Below are positions 58,172 through 64,000 of a stretch of DNA of 64,000 nt, in pieces. How positions within the stretch are numbered: position 1 is the first letter of the stretch; every line of letters starts with the position of its first letter. Source of the DNA: a virus; IMG/VR virus record IMGVR_UViG_3300031576_000022, positions 1 through 64,000 of that record. One strand, given 5' to 3'. Made by a program: the position numbers and the translations under genes. The notes beneath the pieces were generated by a model, which worked only from the letters and a program-made list of their open reading frames with translations, ran no database searches and was not told the DNA's origin.

Positions 58172-61100
58172 ATGGATAAGATCGCATCTGATGGCGTGTC
58201 TGTCAATTATGAATCACGGTTTTCTCGTGTCAGGGATGATGTGGAGACACTGTTGGCGCGTGATCCTGTTGGAGTAATTTTTAGTTTATTAAGTTGCCAT
58301 ATATCTAGTATAGAACGTCCAAATGGTACGCTTAGTATATGGGGTATGACGTGTCCATGGTGTAATGGAGGCGGCAATAAAGAATCATCGCCACTTTTTT
58401 TATCGAGTCATGGAAGAAAGAAGCTTCATTGTGAGAAATGTGGTAAGTCTGAATCTATTGTTTTTTTATTTATAGAACAACATGGACTTTCATTAAAATC
58501 TAATATTGGGCTATGTTCAGAAAAGCTTGCTAATGCTGCTGGTGTGAGTTCTCATGACGAATATATAAAACAAAGAGCTACAGGAAGGTTTACTGATGAT
58601 TTTATAATTGATATGGATGATAATCCGGTACAGGCGCAGGGACGAATTTTCTCCCCTACTGGGACTATGCCTCAAGATAAAAAGAATTGGATAATTAGAG
58701 GTATAGAATTTTTTTTAAATAGGGCTGATTTAGGAGAATTGAGCAAACAAGAATCTGTAGCTATTTCATATGTTATGAAACGTGGTATATCACAGAATAC
58801 TATTAGAAGCTGTAAACTATTTACTAGTATAAATTCAAACAAAATAATGGTTGTAATGCCATCATATGATTGTAACAAAGATTTAGTTGGATATCAATGG
58901 TTTGATTATGCTAATGTTGATAAGAATGGTAAAGCTGAATATCGTGCATGTAAAAATGAATTTGGTAGTTGTAGATTTCCGTTTGGGATGGAGGATTGTG
59001 TAGGAAATAATAATCCAATACTTATGGTTTGTGGGTTCTTTGATTATTTATCTGCTAAAGAAATTGGATTTGATAATGTACTTAGTCCATTTGGAACCAA
59101 TATGTTATCTACTGATTGTTCTCATATAAAAGATGTAGTAAATGGAAGGTCTGTTTCTATTTTATTTGATAGACAGATTCAAGAATTAGATCAATCTTTA
59201 TTGGTGGCAGAATCATTAAGAAAAGTTGGTGCAAAAGTAAACATATTATTATGGATGAAAGGAAAGGAAGGATTTGATTTTAATGATTTTTTGTTGGGAT
59301 GTAGAAAGAAAAACATAGAAAATCCTAGAGAATTTATTGGTAGTTTGATTAAAGATGGTATGATCAGGTTGATTAAACATGGTAAAAATATAGATATTGA
59401 TCAGATTATTAAAGATTCTGGTATTGAGATTGGTTCATATATAATGCGTGGCTCATGGCCTGCATCTAATATTATCGTAAAAAATCAAGAAAAACAATTA
59501 TCAAACATTGATATATCTAAAAATGTTCATGGTAGGGGAAAAGGTGCTAGCTTCGAGCCTGATTTAGAAAAGGCCATATCTGGATTATCTCCAATGGGAG
59601 AATTTCATACTTTAATTATGTTTACAGACATTCATTCACGATTTGAAATGTGTACTGTTCTTGATGTTAAGAGATGTGCATTGAGCGATAATTGTGGTTG
59701 CGCTGTTAACAATAGGTTAGATATATCAGATGGAAAATATTCATCTGCTTTTGTTAACAATACAAAGATGTTACCAGCAATAGAATCAATTAATGAAAGT
59801 TTCCAGTTTTTATGTCCAAATTCAAAAGGTTGGGATAAAAAGGAACCCAAAAAAATACTATATAAGGCTTCAACCAAATCAAATACGTGGTCTATTATTC
59901 ATGCTAGATCATTATTTTCAAGTAGTTCAAAAATTAATATGGTTACAGATATTAGTGATATAAGAACAGGTATATATGAGGTATATGGTTATAAATCAAA
60001 TCATTGTGGTATGACCGGATCTGTATTTGTAATAAAAGAAATGAAACCATATACGATTGAATCAGTTCTTCAGTCGATGCCACATGAAGAATCAAATTCT
60101 ACTGAAATAGATTTTTTTGATGGGGTATCTGTTATATTAGATTCTGGAATGATAGGTACCCCAGATATGATTTTTATTTCAACTGTTTGTGTATGGGCTT
60201 TTAGTCCTCCTGTTATTCCATTAATTAAAGATATTGGTAAAGATATAATTAATCACAGGCAACCATCTCTTTCTATTTATGCTATTGGTGATCCTGCAAC
60301 CGGAAAAACAAATACAATTAGAGAAGTGTCGGAACTTGCTGGACATAGATGTGATCCAACTGATGCAAAAATGGCTACAAAGCCTGGTTTGGTTATTAGT
60401 GGTGCTGATGGGTCTCCAGGTCAGATGCCAAGATCCATTGGACGTGCAATGGGGCTTGATGAGATTACTGATAGAAAATCTGTATTAGAAGTTATTCAGT
60501 TACTTGTTGAGAATCGCGTTTCTATTTCAATGAGTGGAAGAAATATAGACGAAGTTGTACCAGTAAGAATTGCATTACTTAGTAATGCAAATGCTGAAAG
60601 AAAAAAACTACATGAATTTAGAACTCCAATGGAAGCAGCATCAGATTTAATTAAAGAACATCTTATTCGTAGAATAGATATGTGTGTAGCTACTATTAGT
60701 TTATCTAGTGAGGTTGATATAGATGAAAGAAATACGAATATATATCGTAAAGATATTAATATAAATATTGATAGAAATTATTTGATAAATCTTGGGAAAA
60801 GATGTTGGAGACAAAATCCAAAAAATATTATTGTTGATGATGTAGCCATAGAATTTCTTTCTGATGAAAAAAACATTATATCAAAGATAGATCATATTCG
60901 TACTGGAAATCCAATGATGTATGGTGATATTTCTCAGCGTATATTTAGAATCGCATGTGGGATAGCTGGATTCTCTGGATCTTTCAGTGGTGAAAATATG
61001 ATCGTAAAAATTAATCATATTATGTATGCGATATTATTGATGAATGAAATGATGGATACTATGGGTGCATCTAAGGAAGCTAGGTTTCATATGAGAACAA

Positions 61101-61489
61101 TGGATGTTGAAGGTGCGTATAAAGTTCTTGTTGATGTTTGTACAGAAGCTTTGAGTATGATGGATTCTACACAGGATTCTATGATGTATGCCGGAAAGGT
61201 AATTATTGCTTTTATTCAGACATGTAATGCTCACGATCCAGGATCGTTTGTTGATACTGGCATCAAAGAATTACATAGAGATTTGAAAGATTCCAAGAGT
61301 GAAGCATTATCTTCTGAAAGAAAATTAGCACCATATAAACGTGCATGGAAAATTATAGATAGAATGAAGAGAAATGGATTAATTAAATCTGAAGGACATG
61401 GATCATATTCTATTACTGAAACATTTGCAAGGTCTGTTTCGATTATGGAAACTGATGCGCCTGTTATTTACAAGAAAATACTTGAATAG
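58172..61489 (+). CDS. primase fused to MCM-like AAA+ helicase
   Basis: ATG 58172 (MDKIASDGVSVNYE) behind GGGGAGAGG; the longer frame has no better site. About 1,105 residues. Residues 58-95 form a CHC2-type zinc ribbon (CPWCNGGG, CEKCGKSES). Residues about 285-375 are TOPRIM-like (CGFFDYLSAKEIGFDNVLSPFG, ILFDRQIQELDQ). From about 700: Walker A GDPATGKTNT, Walker B GLDEITDRK, SMSGRNIDEVVPVRIALLSNAN sensor and arginine-rich HLIRRIDM, close to MCM AAA+ proteins rather than DnaB. A wHTH-like end follows. It should be the replicative primase/helicase. Confidence 0.85.
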   Translation: MDKIASDGVSVNYESRFSRVRDDVETLLARDPVGVIFSLLSCHISSIERPNGTLSIWGMTCPWCNGGGNKESSPLFLSSHGRKKLHCEKCGKSESIVFLFIEQHGLSLKSNIGLCSEKLANAAGVSSHDEYIKQRATGRFTDDFIIDMDDNPVQAQGRIFSPTGTMPQDKKNWIIRGIEFFLNRADLGELSKQESVAISYVMKRGISQNTIRSCKLFTSINSNKIMVVMPSYDCNKDLVGYQWFDYANVDKNGKAEYRACKNEFGSCRFPFGMEDCVGNNNPILMVCGFFDYLSAKEIGFDNVLSPFGTNMLSTDCSHIKDVVNGRSVSILFDRQIQELDQSLLVAESLRKVGAKVNILLWMKGKEGFDFNDFLLGCRKKNIENPREFIGSLIKDGMIRLIKHGKNIDIDQIIKDSGIEIGSYIMRGSWPASNIIVKNQEKQLSNIDISKNVHGRGKGASFEPDLEKAISGLSPMGEFHTLIMFTDIHSRFEMCTVLDVKRCALSDNCGCAVNNRLDISDGKYSSAFVNNTKMLPAIESINESFQFLCPNSKGWDKKEPKKILYKASTKSNTWSIIHARSLFSSSSKINMVTDISDIRTGIYEVYGYKSNHCGMTGSVFVIKEMKPYTIESVLQSMPHEESNSTEIDFFDGVSVILDSGMIGTPDMIFISTVCVWAFSPPVIPLIKDIGKDIINHRQPSLSIYAIGDPATGKTNTIREVSELAGHRCDPTDAKMATKPGLVISGADGSPGQMPRSIGRAMGLDEITDRKSVLEVIQLLVENRVSISMSGRNIDEVVPVRIALLSNANAERKKLHEFRTPMEAASDLIKEHLIRRIDMCVATISLSSEVDIDERNTNIYRKDININIDRNYLINLGKRCWRQNPKNIIVDDVAIEFLSDEKNIISKIDHIRTGNPMMYGDISQRIFRIACGIAGFSGSFSGENMIVKINHIMYAILLMNEMMDTMGASKEARFHMRTMDVEGAYKVLVDVCTEALSMMDSTQDSMMYAGKVIIAFIQTCNAHDPGSFVDTGIKELHRDLKDSKSEALSSERKLAPYKRAWKIIDRMKRNGLIKSEGHGSYSITETFARSVSIMETDAPVIYKKILE
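58650..58664 (+). repeat. dispersed 15-bp motif, copy 22 (intragenic)
   Basis: TCTCCCCTACTGGGA, sense in the primase gene, encoding FSPTGT. Confidence 0.85.
59527..59541 (-). repeat. dispersed 15-bp motif, copy 23 (intragenic)
   Basis: TTTCCCCTACCATGA on minus, antisense in the primase gene, encoding HGRGKG. Confidence 0.7.
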
Positions 61490-61512
61490 TTTTAATTGTT
61501 TTTTCCGTATTC

Positions 61513-61774
61513 CTGGTCAAATCCTTGAAATCCCGGTTAAGTCCCGTGGAGCTAAGTTCATATGGACAAACGATTTACGTTCCAAATCCCGAAATCCCGG
61601 GGTTCCCGAAAAAATGAAGCCGTCCATTTTGGGCGCGTACCTGATCCTACCTATATATGTAATATTTTATTACAAATACAGTTACATACGTGGGTACCTA
61701 TTTTTAATAAGGGAATTCGGGATTTCCGGGATTTGAAGGATTTTGCTGGCGCCTTTCGAAAAGCGTCAGCAAAA
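61513..61774. other. candidate replication origin (iteron region)
   Basis: 340-bp gap between primase-helicase and HNH genes. AAATCCCGG-type repeats at 61528, 61584 and 61592 (forward) and 61718 and 61726 (inverted). AAATCCTTGAAATCCCGG (61519-61536) is matched 17 of 18 by the inverse at 61726-61743. An AT-rich core (61655-61705) with TGTAAT/ATTACA lies between. TTTTGCTGGCGC/GCGTCAGCAAAA (61741-61774) is a further hairpin, and CCCGGGAACA is tandem at 61789-61808. Confidence 0.55.
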
Positions 61775-61829
61775 TAGCACTATGTTATCCCGGGAACACC
61801 CGGGAACACGATCAGCCCGAGAATTATTC

Positions 61830-62438
61830 ATGAGATCCTATTGTAAATTACACCAGGAAAAGTGCAGTATAATTAAGAATGAAAATCGTCAAGGGGATTA
61901 CATGCTTGTATGTTTGTCATGTTTGCGAGAAGAAAATATTGCAAAAAGAAAATATGAAGAAATCTTAATTAATAAAATTGAAAAATCTACACCAATCAAT
62001 TATGAAGAAATATATTCAAAAAATCAATCAATTAAAAGAAAAAGATATCGTCGTGATAAAATTAGGAAGGGTACCGTTGAGTATTGTTTATATTCTATTT
62101 TTTCTAATGTGATCAGTAGATCAAAACTTACCGGAATTCCTACAGACATTGATCATGAATATTTAAAAGAATTATTAAGAGTTCAAAACAATAAATGTGC
62201 AATAACAGGATTAGATTTAGAATTTGAGTCTGGTTCCATTAAAAATAAAAATAAAAGAAAAATCAGTCTTGATCGTATAGATTCTAGCAAATTTTATTTA
62301 AAGGACAATGTATGGTTCGTATGCTGGTTCGTTAATCAATTGAAAAATAATCTATCAATTGATGATCTTATATTTTTTGCTAGGTGTGTAGTAAGAAAAT
62401 TTGGTGAAAATAACGGAGATCAGTCTTATGTCCCGTAA
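61830..62438 (+). CDS. HNH-like homing endonuclease
   Basis: ATG 61830 (MRSYCKLHQEKC) replaces the longer frame that runs through the repeat region. About 202 residues. Zinc pairs CKLHQEKC and CLSCLRE; the nuclease part has NNKCAITGLDLEF, KISLDRIDSSKFYLKDNVWFVCWFVNQLK, as in phage group I HNH-type homing enzymes (Asp-Arg-Ile in place of DHI). Placed just after the candidate origin, as homing genes often are. Confidence 0.75.
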   Translation: MRSYCKLHQEKCSIIKNENRQGDYMLVCLSCLREENIAKRKYEEILINKIEKSTPINYEEIYSKNQSIKRKRYRRDKIRKGTVEYCLYSIFSNVISRSKLTGIPTDIDHEYLKELLRVQNNKCAITGLDLEFESGSIKNKNKRKISLDRIDSSKFYLKDNVWFVCWFVNQLKNNLSIDDLIFFARCVVRKFGENNGDQSYVP

Positions 62439-63018
62439 CGATAGTTCCGATCTATTGATTAGTTATATAGCTGCTATAGGATCTATGTTAGTCGATGACG
62501 ATCCGGTTCGGTCAGATGAAGCTATGGCTTGGATTTATACCTTACATGTCGTAGGCAAGCCCTGGATCGTTGGGGCGCTTGACGAAGGGGTTAGCGTTAG
62601 TGTAATGGTCAAGTCGATAGGGAGCTTGTCTAGGGCTATTCTTCGTCCATCAGCAATTATAATCCATGAAAAGGATGCGACTTATTCTCATCTCGGGAAT
62701 CTACTTCCCTACGGGGAATTATTGCGTGCAGTTTTAAGTAATTTCAATGCATTAATAATTGCAAGCGAAGAAACTGCTAGTATATTTAGACGCGGTCCAG
62801 ATCCTCAACCTTGGATTGTTGATTGGAATGATCCGCGAGGTAATCCAGTAAAATGTGCAATTGATGATGGTATTATTTCAAGAGAAAATTGTGAAGAAAA
62901 ATTTAAAAAATATATTCATAATATGAAGCATAGCCCTATTAGCGAAGGAAAACGCAAGCAGTTCTTGATGGATGCATCTCGTGCCTGTCCGTTGACTATT
63001 GAAAAAAAAATCTATTGA
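62428..63018 (+). CDS. hypothetical protein
   Basis: GGAGAT before ATG 62428 (MSRNDSSDLLISYI). 196 residues; the first 100 (SMLVDDDPVRSDEAMAWIY, WIVGALDEGVSVSVMVKS) are encoded by GC-richer DNA, the rest by AT-rich DNA. No family. A degenerate motif copy lies at 62703. Confidence 0.6.
   Translation: MSRNDSSDLLISYIAAIGSMLVDDDPVRSDEAMAWIYTLHVVGKPWIVGALDEGVSVSVMVKSIGSLSRAILRPSAIIIHEKDATYSHLGNLLPYGELLRAVLSNFNALIIASEETASIFRRGPDPQPWIVDWNDPRGNPVKCAIDDGIISRENCEEKFKKYIHNMKHSPISEGKRKQFLMDASRACPLTIEKKIY
62703..62717 (+). repeat. dispersed 15-bp motif, degenerate copy 24 (intragenic)
   Basis: ACTTCCCTACGGGGA, encoding LLPYGE. Core CCCTAC kept, flanks weaker. Confidence 0.45.
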
Positions 63019-63110
63019 AAATAAAAATTTGCACTTGTGAACTATTTTGAATCTGATACTGTTATTTTGTCCTGGCTCAAAGATGGCTTCAACAAAAGGA
63101 GGAAGCCTCA

Positions 63111-63287
63111 ATGAGCAACCCGATAGTGATTTCCATCCTGGTGCTTTCTGAAGCTGCTGTTGCCGGGATTCCTGGTTCATTCGATCGTCTGCGTAAGGTT
63201 TTTTGTACGATTTGTGTCGATGAAATGACACATGAATTGGTGCGCGAGACGATTGGAGGCGATAGGTATCGTAAGCTTGTTGCTTAG
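63111..63287 (+). CDS. small hypothetical protein, 58 aa
   Basis: AAAGGAGG at ideal distance before ATG 63111 (MSNPIVISILVLSEAA), the best ribosome site nearby. Continues VFCTICVDEMTHELVRETIGG. Not recognised. Confidence 0.65.
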   Translation: MSNPIVISILVLSEAAVAGIPGSFDRLRKVFCTICVDEMTHELVRETIGGDRYRKLVA

Positions 63288-63306
63288 GATTTAGGTGTTT
63301 GTTGTG

Positions 63307-63711
63307 ATGAAAACCAAGAATAGGTTGCGCGATCATTCCCATGGAAGGCGTGATAGAAGGTGTGATAGAAGGTGTGATAGAAGGCGTGGTCGCGTCGCTT
63401 CTACTTTGGATTTATGCGCTGCACAATATGGATTGGATAGTTTGATGGAAAACAGGCCTATTGTTTCTCTTGCTCCTGCTCCAATAAAAATTCATGAAAA
63501 TCATAAGATAAGAATTGTTGAACAAAAAAATCCTAATTGGTTTAGAGATTTATGTAGTTCTAAAGATTATCAATCATCTATTAGAAAACGAATTATTCGA
63601 TTATTGAATTTAGTAAAAGAAAGATCCTATGTTCCACCCGGACCATGGAATATGACGGAACAAGCCTTATCGCTCATTCTTGAAGAGATGCAAAATTTAT
63701 TTTTGATTTGA
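63307..63711 (+). CDS. hypothetical protein with Arg-rich repeat
   Basis: ATG 63307 (MKTKNRLRDHSHGRR). About 134 residues; residues 13-30 are an Arg/Asp/Cys repeat (RRDRRCDRRCDRRRGR) encoded by a 12-bp tandem repeat; the remainder is soluble (NPNWFRDLCSSKDY, MTEQALSLILEEM). Basic repeat may bind nucleic acid (inference). Confidence 0.6.
   Translation: MKTKNRLRDHSHGRRDRRCDRRCDRRRGRVASTLDLCAAQYGLDSLMENRPIVSLAPAPIKIHENHKIRIVEQKNPNWFRDLCSSKDYQSSIRKRIIRLLNLVKERSYVPPGPWNMTEQALSLILEEMQNLFLI
63344..63391 (+). repeat. 12-bp tandem repeat, four units
   Basis: GAAGGCGTGATA, GAAGGTGTGATA twice, then GAAGGCGTGGTC, in frame within the 63307 gene. Typical slippage repeat. Confidence 0.85.
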
Positions 63712-63742
63712 AAGAAATAGATTTAGATGGTTATATAAAGAT

Positions 63743-64000
63743 ATGACTTTTCAATATTATAAAATTGGCGACCGCTTCGAGGCGCGTCGTGGTGATCAAA
63801 CATTTACTGTTCTAGTTGCAGATATTTCTGCATATCAACGTGAAGTTGAGGGTCCGGCATTATGCTGGGTAAATCCTCCATTTCGAACGGGAAGCCTGTG
63901 TGAGTTTCAGCGTCAAGCGGCTCAAACCACACATGGAATTCGATTTGTTACTATTGATTTGATTTATCGTCAGATTGCGTCTATGTTGCATAATGACGAT
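63743..64000 (+). CDS. partial CDS running off the right edge
   Basis: ATG 63743 (MTFQYYKIGDRFEAR) opens a frame without stop to the window end, 86 codons. Contains FTVLVADISAYQREVEGPALCWVNPPF and THGIRFVTIDLIYRQI. Not recognised. Confidence 0.6.
   Translation, partial: MTFQYYKIGDRFEARRGDQTFTVLVADISAYQREVEGPALCWVNPPFRTGSLCEFQRQAAQTTHGIRFVTIDLIYRQIASMLHNDD

Overview
The window is a contiguous piece of a large, AT-rich tailed-phage genome (or a prophage in a metagenomic contig). Small overlapping genes are packed tightly. It carries a complete morphogenesis block: terminase, Mu-type portal, Mu I-type protease/scaffold, capsid, connectors, tail tube, tail chaperones, tape measure and fibres. 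A lipoprotein with a clear lipobox argues for a diderm (Gram-negative) host. No integrase, MuA-like transposase or ribosomal gene is seen. The host cannot be named from the sequence.

Layout. 0-5 kb: rightward run of small accessory genes (HNH nuclease, zinc proteins). 5-9 kb: collagen-like fibre, NrdR-like zinc ribbon and three related structural proteins. 9-11 kb, leftward: two zinc-ribbon proteins, a sigma-70-type factor, a two-helix membrane protein and a complete tmRNA gene. 11-16 kb, rightward: ParB-like protein, ribbon-helix-helix-like protein, MazG-like enzyme, zinc-finger/HTH protein, lipoprotein. 16-40 kb: head and tail genes, interrupted just after the portal gene by a 3.97-kb IS1-family transposon (20383-24354, 8-bp target duplication) that carries a YhdJ-like methyltransferase, its likely restriction enzyme, a ribbon-helix-helix gene, a pseudoknotted RNA candidate and an anticodon-less tRNA-like element. 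41-50.6 kb, leftward: recombination and replication genes (ERCC4 nuclease, RNase H, RecD2-like helicase, SSB, Sak4-like ATPase, HNH). 50.6-57.4 kb, leftward: large tail/baseplate proteins. 57.5-58 kb: Hfq-like Sm protein and a frameshifted zinc-ribbon gene. 58-64 kb, rightward: primase fused to an MCM-like AAA+ helicase, an iteron-rich candidate origin, an HNH gene and small genes.

The most striking genome-scale signal is a 15-bp motif, consensus TTTCCCCTACTGGGC, present in at least 22 copies on both strands. Many copies lie 0-40 bp upstream of start codons; one sits exactly in the 17-bp spacer of a TTGACC/TATAAT promoter in front of the terminase genes; several lie inside genes. It looks like an operator/stoperator-type network or another sequence-specific genome mark.

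The phage appears to carry its own expression toolkit (sigma factor, tmRNA, Hfq-like protein), and several promoters lie so close to start codons that their mRNAs should be leaderless. All family names rest on motifs read by eye; no database search was possible.
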